A DNA stretch of 64,000 nucleotides from Trichodelitschia bisporula (lineage: Eukaryota; Ascomycota; Dothideomycetes; Phaeotrichales; Phaeotrichaceae): the NCBI GenBank assembly GCA_010356995.1, contig ML996706.1, forward strand, positions 321,509 through 385,508, read 5' to 3'. Under the pieces are notes generated by a model. It had not been told where the DNA came from, made no database searches, and saw only the letters and a list, made by a program, of their open reading frames with translations. Positions 35,066 to 47,363 of the stretch are shown here, one piece after another; the first letter of the stretch is position 1, and every line of letters starts with the position of its first letter. Both the position numbers and the translations under genes were made by a program.

Positions 35066-35691
35066 ATGCTCTTCACAACTCAAATCCTCCTGGCGGCTCT
35101 CGCCCTCATCGCGTAAGCTCCTACTTGATGACCGAATCCCGCTAACAAGCCCAGCACCGCAACATCTCTCAACTGCCCCTGCTACACCGAAACCAGAACC
35201 ATCAGTCCAAGCAATTGTCCTCCCCTATCAGGGCCATGTATCCGACCTCTCTGCATCCGCCTCGTCACCAGCACCATCCCAGGCCATAACCCGCACTGCC
35301 CGAACACGCGCACAGTGCAAGTCCACAAGCCGTGTCCCACGAAATGTGAGACCGGGTGTGGGACTTCAGTACGTCTCCTACCCACTGCATGTGCCGTCTG
35401 ATGTGGAAGCAGGTCACCACCGTTACAGCGCCGGTAGCATGTCCAATGCCAACGTCAACCGGGTGCTACACGTACACCACCGGCCCGCGGCAGCCGTATC
35501 TCTGCCCTGATGTTGCTGCGACTTGTATCCGCCCCATGTGTCTCGTGCAGAAGACGTTAACGGTGCCGGCGGAGGGTCCGGCATGTCCGAGTACGCCGAC
35601 GGTGACGGTGACGCCGAGTTGTATCCCGACGTGTGTGGGGGCTTGTGGGACGGTGATTGTTACGGTTAAGGCGGAGCCGACGGAAAGTTAG
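35066..35691 (+). CDS. Secreted cysteine-rich protein B, two-domain paralogue
   Basis: Three exons, 35066-35112, 35155-35368 and 35413-35691 (introns 42 and 44 bp), encode 179 residues. The leader is MLFTTQILLAALALIATATS. Two copies of the same domain follow. Repeat 1: CPCYTETRT, GPCIRPLC, then CPTKCETGCGT. Repeat 2: CYTYTTG, ATCIRPMC, then CIPTCVGACGT. The shared signatures are [AG]-x-C-I-x3-C... and C-x3-C-x3-C-G-T, separated by Thr/Val/Pro-rich strands (TVTVTP). The intron between exons 2 and 3 falls exactly between the repeats, which fits an internal duplication. No membrane anchor is visible. It is likely a disulfide-rich secreted protein; function unknown. Confidence 0.82.
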
Positions 35692-36898
35692 GGGAGGGAG
35701 GGGAGGGTTAGGTTGGAGTTAGTTGCGGATTTGTCTTGCTGATCGAGAGTTTAGCGGATCAGATGGCAGTTGGTTTCGTTCTACCCTGTAACCATTTCTG
35801 TATGTCTAGTTTAGCGAACAGCGAGGCTCTTGTTTCAGCAGGTGTTTACGGATGGAGTTAGCATTCACATTTAACAGCACTCATTCCCTCTGCGCCCTCG
35901 CCCTGATGTAGACAAGGCAGGAGCATTGCTATGAAGGAGGGAGTATGTGAGGACATTTACCACATCGTGTATTTAGTCTCGAGCGTCTCTTGACTCTTCT
36001 TCTCTTTGTCTCCTATCAACCTTCCCATTCACGCCGTGGCCTTTTACACGTGTCAAGCCTATGCTTCCATAACACCCCTGACGGCCATCATTTCTTCAAG
36101 CCCTCCACCTCCCAGCAGATGCCAACATAAAGTGCTTGTTCCAAGTAAGCTGCCATACCACGTGATACTCAATAAGTCGGCACAAGCGATCTCCCGACAA
36201 TATTCGATCTGCCAGCGACAAGGGGCCAACATCAAGCGAAGATCTTTTTGAATGAGCTATCCGAGATTCGGGTACTATCCCTGATTGCTTGCTATATGCT
36301 TCCATGGCCGAATGCTCTCATCTCCCGGGCCAGCTATGGGGTTGAATTGAGCGTGCTGCTCCCTGGCTGTGCCAGAGGGGAGACCACTCAGGAGGCGCGG
36401 CAATCTGGACTTCATCACGACGGTGATGAGATTTCGACCGGTGGGGTAGATACTTGTAAGGAGTTACTGTCGTCCTTTTGTCCACCACTCAACGTTATAA
36501 CCGGTCTGATATACCCCGATCTCGCCTGCCGACTCCGAGCTCATCTATCTGAGCCAGGACGGTACGCATAGTAAATCAGGCCTCATAATTTTATACAGGG
36601 CGCCCATGGGCCACCTCATAACGCCTATATGCGCCGCCAACCCATTGGCTCACTTCCTTCGCCTTCATCAACGCGCGCAAGGCCTTGCAAGTCCATTCGA
36701 CCACCAGCCTTCCCGCTCGCTAGTTACCGAAGCAGCGGTCATGGGAGACGATCACGCCCATGACGGGCAAAGGTGCGGAATGGCGTATGCCCACCCACAC
36801 CCTTCAAGACACCCTCCCCGACGCACGTTCTCGGCATCTCGCACCTTTATGATCCCCGCTCTCTACGCCCACGCTCGCTAACCCACACTCCTTAAGCC
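35692..36898. other. Intergenic region before the carboxylesterase
   Basis: No supported gene. Short ORFs (for example 36248-36571 and 36606-36881) show no domain, signal peptide or conserved motif. Confidence 0.5.
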
Positions 36899-38807
36899 AT
36901 GCACCACACCGCCCCTCTCCTGGCGGCGCTCCTCGTGGCCAGCGTCTCTGCCCAACTCCCTGGCCTCCCCCGCCGCGGCTCGCCAACCGTATCCCTCGAC
37001 TCGGGCAGCATCGCAGGAACAACGACGACGGTACCAAAAGGGAGCGCCACCGTCGACGTCGAGAAGTACCTCGGGGTGCCCTTCGCCGCGCCGCCGGAGC
37101 GCTTCCGCGCACCGAAGGAGCCCCGCAGATGGCGCGGGACGCGGGACGCGAAGGCGTACAAGCCGGCGTGCATTCAGCAGTTCGTTTGTAAGTTCCCCAC
37201 AAGCGCGGTTTGGGAGTGGGGACTGATTGTGGACAGCTGGGCCCAACCGCGAGTTTACGATGAGCGTGTTTAATAACCCGGCGCCGCCGGAGAGCGAGGA
37301 TTGCTTGTATCTCAATGTGTATGCGCCGGCGAATCGCATGAGGAATGGGCGCGGGCGCGCCGTGCTGTTCTGGATTTATGGTGGGGGGTTGCAGTTTGGC
37401 TCGGCGTCGATGCCGGGGTATGATGGGTCGTATTTGGCTGCGTAAGAGGGACTGAGTGGGAGATGGGCGCATGCTGAGATGCCGCAGAAACCAGGATGTT
37501 GTCGTTGTGACGGCGAATTATCGGACAAATCGTGAGTCGCAGATCGACGGCTTGAGGGTCGCGGAAGGCTGACGCATACTGATAGTCTTCGGATTCCCGG
37601 CATCGCCGCAAATGAAGCCAACGGATCGCAACCTCGGGTTCCTGGACCAGCGGCTTGCACTCGACTGGGTGCAGCGGAACATCGATGGGTTTGGCGGAGA
37701 TCCGCGCAAGGGTGAGCGGTTCTTGTTCTGTTCTGCTATAGCTTCTGTAAGCATACTTACTACTTCAGTTACCCTGTTCGGAGAATCCGCCGGAGCCGTC
37801 TCGATCGATGCGCTGTTGACATCGTACAACGCCACCAGCAGGCCTCCGTTCCACGCCGCCATTCTGCAAAGCGGACAAATCAGCGTCAAGAGGCGAAATA
37901 CGAACCCCGCACAAGCTTTCGAGAACTGGGCCCTCCTCTCCGCCGCCGTCGGCTGCATGGGAAACCGAACGTTGACGTGCATGGAGCGCGTGTCGGCCGG
38001 CAAGCTCAAGATGGTCGGCGAGACGAATAACCTCAACTTCAACCCGGTGACGGACGGCGTGACGCTGGTCAATAATCCTGCAAGCCGAAGGATAGCGGGC
38101 CAGATCCCTAGGATCCCGGTGCTCATTGGGAGTAATGCCGGTGAGGGGAGGGTGTTCGTCAAGGGTGCGACGAATATCACTCAGTACATTGCGCAGACGT
38201 TCCCTGGGCAGCCGGAGCGGAGTAAGGCTGTTGCGAAGGAGTATGCTGTTGGAAAGGATGGATTGAAGACGCCGTATGATTCGATAGCCCAGATCATGAC
38301 GGATGTGCAGTTTGGATGCGTGAGTACCGATGTCTCTAATGGGAATGCCATGCTGACGACTCTTGTGGTAGCCTGTTGGTCGGTTCGTCAGCGATTCCCT
38401 CGCGGGGCGGTATCCGGTCTGGCGTTACTACGTAGGGAACCCATCTCGCTTGGTCAACTAGCACTGCTAACCGGATGTTACAGTACAATGCTACCTTCCC
38501 GAATCTCGAGAAGTTCCCCAACGCCGGTGCCTTCCATTCCGCAGAAATCGACCTCATCTTCGGCACGTACGGCAAGAGGCTCGCAGGGCCAGAGAGCGCG
38601 TTGCCGAGCACGCCGCAGGAGAATGCGCTGTCAGCGTACATCCAAAAGTCCTGGGCCAATTTTGCGAAGAATCCGCTTGACGGGCCTGGGTGGTTGGCAG
38701 CGGGTACAGCGAGCGCCGATGTCCTCGAGTTCGGGTCAGCCGAGGCAAAGCTCATACGGGCGAGTGACATTGATTCCAGATGCTGGTTGTACAATTCCTT
38801 GTACTAG
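36899..38807 (+). CDS. Secreted type-B carboxylesterase/lipase
   Basis: Seven exons: 36899-37187, 37237-37441, 37488-37531, 37586-37711, 37769-38319, 38372-38431 and 38484-38807, with introns of 46-57 bp, encode 532 residues. A signal peptide ([19 protein letters not shown]) is present. Family marks are [29 protein letters not shown], the oxyanion region YGGGLQFGS, the nucleophile elbow [11 protein letters not shown], and [14 protein letters not shown], which supplies the catalytic histidine. The alpha/beta-hydrolase hydrolyses carboxyl esters; the natural substrate cannot be read from sequence. N-glycosylation sequons occur (for example NAT, NRT, NIT). The highly split structure is unlike its neighbours but all junctions keep frame. 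Confidence 0.88.
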
Positions 38808-39369
38808 GATGGACAAGAAAGAGGGCGTCTTGAATCCTGGGAAATGGCTTGCTTTGGGGCTATGTAAATTGGGGGAGGTTGTGAGATTACTTGGACATGG
38901 CTTTTAACTGTCTGCTGGAGCACGCTGCGTTGATACCACTAATCCATGTTTTGGTCTGCCTTTTAGTTCTACTTGATACATGACGTGCTGCATCACTGCA
39001 AGACGACTGACAAGCCTCACTTCGGGGGCTCGTGCGCCACTTGGATAGGATTTTCGACGCGGGCCGGGGTGGACGGGACGGACGGAAAAGCTTGAATTCG
39101 GCGGTCGATGCTTCACCTGACAAGCGACCGGGTTTTGGATCGAGGGTGGGGGGGGGTAGTGATGGTGGGGGAAGATGGGTGAGGAGAGATCGGCTGATCG
39201 GGCTGGGCGGCGGTGGTGGCGATCTCCTTAGCGGTGGTACTGCAGCGAGGCTGCAGGAGTATTCTACTGGGTGTGTACCGTGCAGAGTACACAGTACGAG
39301 TAGACGGGGATAGAAGGATGATGTTTGCTCATTTGAAAGGGTCAAGAAGCAGTGAAGTTGAAGTTTCGT

Positions 39370-39387
39370 GATAATTCCGGATGATAA
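39370..39387 (+). promoter_or_regulatory. Paired GATAA sites upstream of the GATA regulator
   Basis: GATAA occurs at 39370-39374 and 39383-39387, about 580 bp before the ATG. GATA factors recognise HGATAR, so self-control or cross-control is possible. Inference only. Confidence 0.35.
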
Positions 39388-39447
39388 AACTTCCACACAG
39401 CCACGATGCACTCGCCACACCAAACGAGATGAAATGGGTGTGCCATG

Positions 39448-39561
39448 ATTGGCTATAACGTTGATCTCGGCTCGGGGCTCGGACCAGCGTGCTAACTCCG
39501 ACTTATGTGCTTGGCCAATGAGTCGCAGAGGGTTTGTCAGACTCACCAGGTCTCGGCCAAT
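39448..39561. promoter_or_regulatory. Three CCAAT boxes upstream of the GATA regulator
   Basis: CCAAT lies at 39515-39519 and 39557-39561 on the plus strand, and ATTGG (minus-strand CCAAT) at 39448-39452. In Aspergillus the CCAAT-binding complex with HapX represses sreA in iron starvation, so this cluster is in a meaningful place. Confidence 0.4.
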
Positions 39562-39963
39562 AAGCGTGCGGCTTGGAGATACGCTGTACATCTCAACCGT
39601 CGACATCGTTGGGTGCGGCTCGTCTCAAGTCCAGTGACATGTCCAGTGACGGCAAACCGGTGCATGAAAGACGCGACGTTCGCTAACATCAACATCTTCC
39701 CTCGTTCATCTCCTCCTCATCTCACATCGCGTCGCATCGTCGACATTTCCCCCACGACGTTGATAGTGCATCCCGTCCATCGGCATCTCGTCCGTCCCTA
39801 ACCTCTCTCCACCGCTATCTCGCCTGCGGGCTCCCAATAGAGTCTTGATATCAACTTGATCCTCTAACCTCTTAACCACCTTCACCTTCTTCTTACCACC
39901 ACTACTCCTATGCTTCAGCAACACTCACTCTGAACGCCCATTTTTCCACAACTAACAACTCCA

Positions 39964-41465
39964 ATGTCGCCCGCCCCCATTCAGCAACCCTCCCCACAGG
40001 CCTCTGCGCCCTCCCCTTCCTCCTCCTCCGCCGCGCCCACCGCCTCCCCTCTCCCCTCACAAGAAGATCTCGCCACTGCCGCCGTTCTCAACTCCTTCAA
40101 CCAGTACCAACCGGGCATGGCGACGACCACCTCTCCCGGCGGCCAATCTTCCCCCCGGCAACCCGATAACCCCGCTCCGACCGCGGATATGACGCGCGTC
40201 CCATCCCGAACCGCAAGTGAGACCTCGGAGTACCAACTCGACGACATTGCTGCCTACCAAACTGGACAGCGGCGTCCCTCTGCCGGCAGCACGCCGGCAC
40301 GCATTGGAGTAGGCGGGCAAATATGCAGGTTCGTCCTATTCCCATCTCATATCAACCTCCTGCTAACCCCACAGCAACTGCGGAACCACGCAAACCCCTC
40401 TCTGGCGCCGCTCACCCACCGGCCAAACCATCTGCAATGCCTGCGGCCTCTACTGGAAAGCCCGCAACCAGTCCCGGCCGATCAATCTCAAACGGGCCCC
40501 GCCGACGCCTTCCGGCGCACTGAGCACCTCGCCCGCCCAGCACGAGGCGCGGAGTACCTCGCCCGCCGGGCATGCCGCGTTGACCACGACCTACGTGCCA
40601 GCCAACCAAGTTACCTCGGGGACGTGTCCCGGCGACGGGCGGTGTAATGGCACCGGAGGGCACGCAGGATGTAACGGGTGCCCCGCGTTCAACAACCGCA
40701 TTGCGAAGACGCAGCAGATTGCGCTCGCCGCGGGAGGCGGAGTGACGGACGCGCCGCAGCACCAAATGCAGCACGAGGGTGTCGCGCCCGTAATGCCGGC
40801 GTGTCAGAACTGCGGGACGACGGTCACGCCGCTCTGGCGCAGAGATGATGGCGGACATACGATCTGCAACGCGTGTGGTACGTTGTGCTCATATGGACTA
40901 TATGCGCGGTGCTGATTATCTAGGCCTTTACTACAAGCTACACGGCCGCCACCGCCCCTCGGGTATGAAAAAGGGCGAGATCAAGCGCCGCAAGCGCGTC
41001 ATGCCCGCGCTGCCCCCCCACGTAAATCAATCCGTCTCCCCCGACCCAGCATACTCCGACGCCCACCACCAGCAGCACGCCCACCCACGCCCGCAGGGCG
41101 ATTACCCCTCCCCCCACGAACCGCCAGCCCAGTCCTACGGTCCTCCGCCCGTCGACTTCACCGGCTATACGCTGGCCGACCAGCTCCGCGCCGCCGAACA
41201 GCTCCGTGCCGCCGAAGAGGCCCGTGCCGCCGCCGCCTCCGCGAATACGCGGAAACGCACACACAGCATCTCCGAGGAGGACGGGCCGGATGAATCGGGC
41301 ACCTTTGCGCTCAGGCCTAGACCTGGGACTATTGATCCCGAGCTGGGGGGGAAGGAGGAGAGCAAGGCGGAGAGGCGGGCGATGTTGGAGAGGGAGAGGC
41401 AGGAGATGAGGGAGAAGTTGAGGGCGCTGGATGAGCAGGTTGCTATGCTGGAGGGGGAGGAGTAG
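39964..41465 (+). CDS. sreA: SreA/SRE-type iron-responsive GATA repressor
   Basis: Exons 39964-40328, 40375-40877 and 40924-41465 (two 46 bp introns) encode 469 residues. Two GATA zinc fingers are visible: [14 protein letters not shown]...CNAC and [14 protein letters not shown]...CNAC, each interrupted by an intron near or inside it. Between them lies the cysteine-rich region [12 protein letters not shown]...CNGC, the hallmark of SREA, SRE, Urbs1 and Fep1, which binds an iron-sulfur cluster and lets the protein repress siderophore and iron-uptake genes when iron is plentiful. The C-terminus ends in a predicted coiled coil ([20 protein letters not shown]), also seen in this family. Paired fingers with the CRR distinguish it from AreA or white-collar GATA factors. 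Confidence 0.93.
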
Positions 41466-41939
41466 GCGCGAAGGGGGTGGGGTGTATTTTTATGTGGGAT
41501 GGGTATATTCCCCTGGGTTGGGCTTGGGTCGGCGCTGATAATGATGAATGATGGACGGATATGAATGTGGTATGGGCATACGTAGGCTCCATCTGCGGTG
41601 GTTGATATGGACCAGATACGCCCCTCCGAGCTGGTTCTAACACCGCTTGTAGAGAATAATCATAAGGTGCGAAGTCACCTCTCAAAGCATATCTGAACAC
41701 TGCTCTTAATGCACTTGGAACATGCCGATTGCATGTCACAAATTCAGAAAGAGCATAATGCATGAAGCAGCCCAAGGCCGTATCGACATTAGGAGCGACA
41801 TTGCAATGAATCTATCTGACTAACCCACCAGCTCTATGCCATCTAGATACCGGAACGCCCGTTCAAACAGCCTCATAAGCCTCACCCCATCTCCATACCA
41901 CCATAAACCCGAACCGGAACGCCGTCCGTCAGCTAAACG
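41466..41939. other. Spacer between convergent SreA and Dicer genes
   Basis: Holds the 3' flanks of both genes. No coding frame supported. Confidence 0.45.
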
Positions 41940-44900
41940 CTAAACCGCCGTCCCAATATCAAGCTCCGCCACCGCCTCAGCCAAGTCTCCATCCCTCCAG
42001 CACTTGCACCCGAACCTCGCACGGAAGTCCGGCACACTAACCTCCCTCAGCTCCTCCGTCGCCTGCAAGCACGCCTTCATCTTCGCAACCCGACTACTGT
42101 TCGCCACACCACTCGCCACAACCTCCGTATGCACCAGCACCGCCGCAACGACCTTGCTCGGCATACCAGGGGCTATGGGCTCGGGCTCCTCGGCAAACAA
42201 GCGGAATGCGGAGCAGGCGAATTTCTCGGTGAGTAAGTCGCGCAGCACGAGCGTGGGGTGGTTGTTCGCGAACGTGTCGTAGATGGTCATGTCCCCGAAA
42301 TACGGCAGCATGTGCGTGGTGAAGAAGCGCTGAACTTGCGCGAAGTCGAAGCCGGAGTCGACGAAGATGGCGCCTACGTAGGCTTCCAGGACATCGGGGA
42401 GGCATTTGGGCGGCAAGGGGCCGTGGGTCCAATAGTCCGGCGCACCGTTGGAAACGCGTTCTGCCTCCTCGACGCTGAAAACGTAGTCGTTAATTTGTGC
42501 TGGGAGGTTCGCGTGGCTGTGGCGCATGTGCTTGTGGAAGCCGATTTTGACGCATAGGGCGCCGAGAAACTTGTTGCTCACCATGGCCATTTTGTGCTCC
42601 GTCAGCCATTGCGGGTCTTTGTCCGGGTACTTGTAGAATATGTAGCTGACACACACGGTGTCGAGCAGAGAGTCGCCTAGAAACTCCAGGCGCTGGTAGG
42701 AGGGCATCTGGTCCCACATGGCTGGGTAAGAGGGGTGATTGAAGCTCGTGCGCAGGAGGAGCGGGTTGTTGAAGTGGTAGTTGTCCTTGGTCTCGATGAT
42801 GGCCGCGAGCTCGCGGATGGATGCCGAGATAGGCAGTGAGAGGTAGTTCGGCGGCTTGTAGGCGGCAAAGTAATCATCCCATTTCTCCATTGTGTGGTCG
42901 AAATGGTCCACAAGCTCCTTCACTGCTTTGACTGCGTCGTTCCAGTTCTCCTTCTTCCATCCGAGCTGATCGTTATGCTGCACGAAAGCGGCACCAATGA
43001 GGGCTTCGCAGACGTCGGCAACAGACTTGTCAGACAAGCCGTGCGTGGGCGAAGCCGCAGGACCGCTCTTCCAGCCTTTGCCGAATGTCAACTTCAGGCC
43101 TTCGGGATACCAGGTGCGACTGTGGCTATTAGCGTTTGATATGTCATGGACAGGGATAAACTTACCGCGAGAAGGCCTGGGTACGAGCATACTCATATAA
43201 CTTCAGATCCTTTGCACGACGGAACAAGTTCTTGTTGCACAACATCACCATGCGGGCCACATGACAAAGGTACTCGTCATCACCAGGGTATCGAGCAATG
43301 AGGGAAATGGTGGTGGCCATCTTCAGGAAACAGTCCCCCATGAACTCGAGACGCTCGTAGTTGTTTCCCATTCCGGGACGGAAGTTGATGAGCTCTTCTT
43401 CATGATCACCGCTATTATCCGAGTCCTTGGTGCAAGCCTCAAGCGCAAGTCTAGCGGACACTTCAATCCCGATCAGCTGAGACGCCTCGAGAGCGATGAG
43501 ATAGTCCTCGATACGGTGAATAATGGCTGGCAGCATGTACGCCGAAGTCGCCGCTTGAGGAGCGAGCGCAGATATCTGGAAAGGCTCGGGGCAGAGCCAC
43601 GCCTTGGTCCGCAACTCAGTCTCCCTGGTCTCGGGCCGAGCCAGAAGGTTGCGACGATGGGCAATTTGCGTAGCTTGGAAGACAGGTTGGTTTGGAGTCC
43701 ATTCCTTCCGCTGACGAGATGACTTCCACAGGCTCACGGAGTAATCCAGGATGTTATCCGTGTGTTTGAATGAGACCGCCTCCTCCGGGACAGGGTCAGT
43801 CTGCTTGAACTCTGGTGCCAGGCGATCACAGAAGAAGCGACGACCACCATCCCACTTATCAACAAGGAACTTGCCTTCGAAGTCTTCATTTGGCATGGAC
43901 GGATCCCACCGGAAACCTTCAGGGTTGTCGAGAACGATTTTCATGGCTTTCCAGTCAATGAGACTCTCGGTCTCCGCATTGGCGGGCCCAAACTGATGGA
44001 GGGGAACGATCCAGTATGACATGTTAGCATCATCAGCCTCATACGTCTTATTGAAAAGATCTTTGAAGACCGTGAGGGTGTAGGACGTCATCAGCTGTAT
44101 ATTCGCAACGTCGACGTAAATCCGCTCCTTCACCTTTCGCGACTTGACCATTGTCATCTCTCCCCCGGTGAGGAAAAGAGGAAACTCTGGCAAATCTGGA
44201 AGCGGCTTTCGAGTGATGAAGCCAAGAGGCCGGTGCTCACGCTCGAGGCCATCAGTGAAGTCCAGCATAGTCAGACACACTTCAGTCGGCACAGTTCCCC
44301 GCCCCTCCTGCCACATAGCTGGCTTCAGCCTCATGGGATACTGGCTCGTCTTCTTGGAGTTCAAAGCCAACTGGGCGTTTCGCATCGCTGGAAGGCTCTT
44401 GGTGTAAATGGGCATCATGTGCTCATCGAGGTACTCGCCCTCGACCAGCTTGAGGACCATTTCAAATGCAGCTGAGCGCTTGGCTAGGGACTTGCGAGGC
44501 TGAGGATCCCCAATAGCTGACCTAATTGGCGAATTCTCTGGGAGGATAACTTCGCACTGAAACTTTCCACTTTCAGCACGCATGACGAACTGCGGCGGCT
44601 GCGCAACCGCCTGGTCTTTGAGAGGAAGAGCTGAGCAGAAATGGTGGACGACCACAAGGCTGGAGTTATAGGTCACCGTTGCCCCACTCTTCGGATGGCG
44701 AAAGTACTTCCCCTTGCCTTTACAGAACTCATTGGCACTCTCCTCATCGTTTGCCTCTAGCAGCCGGTCTGCTGGCAACTTGAGGCACCACTCCTGCATG
44801 GTTTTGGCTGCCGCTCGAGCGTCCGTTATGATTTTGAGATGGACCATGTTTCCAGATTGGACCATGTCGATGAATTCCGAACCCTTCGCGCGAGCCCGAC

Positions 44901-46819
44901 CTTTGGATTGGATGTATTGGATCATGCTGCGATACAGATCAAAGCGGATGACCAGATTGCACTCGGGGATATCCAGTCCCTCCTCGGCGACTGACGTGGC
45001 AAAGATGCAGTTCAGAGTGCCTTTCTTGAATTGGATGAGAGTCATGATTTGCTCTCGGAAGGTTATCGAAAGCTCGCCGAGACGCTTTCCCGTTCCAGTG
45101 AGCACGCCGACGCGGACATTCGGGAGATCGAGCCGCTCGAAGATGGCATGGAGAAGACGGGCTGTATGCCGCCGCTCCACAAAGACGATGCAGCGGGAGT
45201 TCGCAGAACTGGCAAAGTGCTCCTCAAGAAGTTTGTAGAGGATAGTGACTTTGCTCGACAGATCAGGCGTGCCCACCTCCGGACATTTCTTGAACTCCCA
45301 CTGTGATATGAACCCGGCTGTTTCACGCAGCTTGGCAACATGCGCATCGAATTTCTCCGTTTGATGCACTTTGTCGTTGGCTGAGTACATGCGCTCCATT
45401 TCCATCTCGGCCTTACGGGCCTCGTCCTCATCCAGGGCAAAAGACCAGTAGAAGTCGGAGGCCCAGGTCCCTAGGCTCTCGCTCGTCTCAAGTGCAATAC
45501 CCGCATACCGACGGATGATGTCGAGATGTGCAAAGCGTGACTCAATCTCTTTAAACAAAGTGCTCTTAGGAGATTTTGTCGAAGCTTCATAAGCCGCAAC
45601 AAAATCCTGGCAGCGGTTACGCCAAGTATCGGCAATCGGAGTAGTCGCAATCCGCGAGTCTAGCAGCTGCTCGAGTTCCCTGTCAGATGTTAGCTAACAA
45701 TCCCAATGACGGAACGAGGGATTAGGACCTAGCAGCCTCTACGACGTCTACTTTCGCATCAACCGGCGAAGCTGTCATTCCGAAAATCCTGGGCCGCGTG
45801 GATGGATCGGCCGGGAGGTAGAAGTCCCTAATGAGCCTTGACGAGTCAGTTTCATGTGTAGCAGGTATAGGCCAGAGCAGCAAATCTTACCGAGCATAGG
45901 GATGCTCCTTCTTTGCATGATGGGCTTCATCAAAAATCAGAAGGTTGATCTGGTCCATCTTGATATACGAGTGAAGCATGGCTTGGTGCAACACTTCAAC
46001 AGTGCAGACGATGGCCATGTTCTCCCGGAGGTGCTTGTCCCAAACCGACTTGTTCCAGAGATCTGTTCCCATGGCCCCGCAGAAGCGGTCAATCTTATGA
46101 TCTAAGTTGCAATTGAGCACCGTGAACTGCTGAAAAACCAGAGTGACGGAGTCGACCTATATCGTGTTAGCAATGGCAAGGCGTATGGGAAGTGCGATAG
46201 CAACCAGGAAGAATGCCATGCGCGGCGTCTTTTTGGCTGCACGTTCTTCGACTTCCTTATCGAGCGTATAGCGCAAAAGGAGTACAGCAATGAGAGTCTT
46301 CCCAGATCCGGTGTCAAGAACGGCAATAGTATTTTCCTTTTTGGCGCGCTCGAACAGGTCGATTTGGTAGTCTCGAGGATCAGCGATAGTGACTGATTCC
46401 TGCTTGGCCATCAAGCCAGTAACGGAGAGGTCTTCGTCGGCAATTGTCTTCAACTCCGCCGTGAACTCTTCCTTGGAGATAGTCGTCACTTTCTTCGCAA
46501 ACCATTTCTTGAACACAATACGTTGGTTGTATTTGAGCTCAATCTGGGCGGCTACAGCATCGTCAGCAATCTCTTTCGGCTGAACTTCTTCCTCATCCCA
46601 GCCCCAGCTCTTGTCGTCGAACTCTTCGCTAGGAGTGTGTTTGTGCTCAAACTCGCGAAGGGGTGGTTGCGCAGGGGTTGGTCCATGAGTGATATCATCA
46701 CCGATGACTTCATGTCTAAAATCTTCCAAATTGGGATGTTCGTTCGGGGAGTCATCCAAAATCGAGCTTAGCTCACGTTGAGCGTCGTCACTGTGGGAAT
46801 CGTCCCCGGAATCTCCCAT
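41940..46819 (-). CDS. Dicer-like protein 1
   Basis: Five exons, 46819-46205, 46156-45891, 45836-45729, 45679-43166 and 43119-41940, with introns of 46-54 bp, encode 1560 residues. An acidic N-terminus leads to a helicase: Walker A DTGSGKT (about residue 170), [12 protein letters not shown] (about 281), [11 protein letters not shown], and the C-terminal [20 protein letters not shown] Dicer dimerisation domain and a PAZ-like region follow. RNase IIIa reads [15 protein letters not shown] (about 1105) with [11 protein letters not shown]; RNase IIIb reads [13 protein letters not shown] (about 1308) with [13 protein letters not shown]. The end ([22 protein letters not shown]) matches Dcl1 rather than Dcl2. 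It cuts double-stranded RNA into small RNAs for silencing. Donors of introns 1 (GTTGCT) and 3 (GTCCTA) are weak, but frame and homology require them. Confidence 0.94.
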
Positions 46820-47363
46820 GATTACAACGAACGAGAACGTGTGGCAACCACGAGAGGCAACGAAAGCCTAGAGAATGGCGACGAAAAAAAGGCGAGAGAG
46901 TTGGAGGGAACTCGTAGGGTGCCGTGGTTTTGACGAAGTCGGTGATCAAGTGGGCATGTCGAGCAAACAAACACTAGGGTACCGAAAGAGCACAAGGCCG
47001 CAATTGCCGACTTGTAAATGGAGAGTTCAGCTTGGCATTTGGTTCTACGCGCTATATGAGGCTGCATTACCGCGTAGCGAGGTAAGGGACGGATAGAAGT
47101 TGAAGTTGAAGTTGGCAAGTGTGATGGGATGAAGAGTCGTGGTCACTGGAGCTCGATAAGAGCGCGTTTGCTACGCCTTGTCCCGTGACGTCTTGCCCCA
47201 CCATCAGGATCAGCCCCACTCACCCCCGCGCTACGCCACATACGCCACATACGCCACATTTTCTGCGGCAGGAGCCCCGCCACCCGCAGATCTACACCAC
47301 CAGTCCAGCGACATCGCTCTCCCGTACGTGAACATACATACATCGTACACATCCTCAAGAGCT
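46820..47363. promoter_or_regulatory. Divergent promoter region of Dicer and TAP42 genes
   Basis: 544 bp between two opposite start codons, so it should drive both genes. It carries the 9 bp triplet repeat listed separately. An in-frame ATG at 47178 upstream of TAP42 would add 62 unconserved residues. Confidence 0.5.
47232..47258. repeat. TACGCCACA repeated three times
   Basis: Perfect 9 bp tandem repeat in three copies, 106 bp before the TAP42 ATG. Could be a simple repeat or a clustered factor-binding site. Confidence 0.7.

Larger units (their letters stand above)
38808..39963. other. Promoter region of the GATA regulator gene
   Basis: About 1.15 kb with no supported gene. Contains a G-rich stretch at 39140-39240, GATA and CCAAT elements listed separately, and a CT-rich leader at about 39800-39960. 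Confidence 0.45.
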
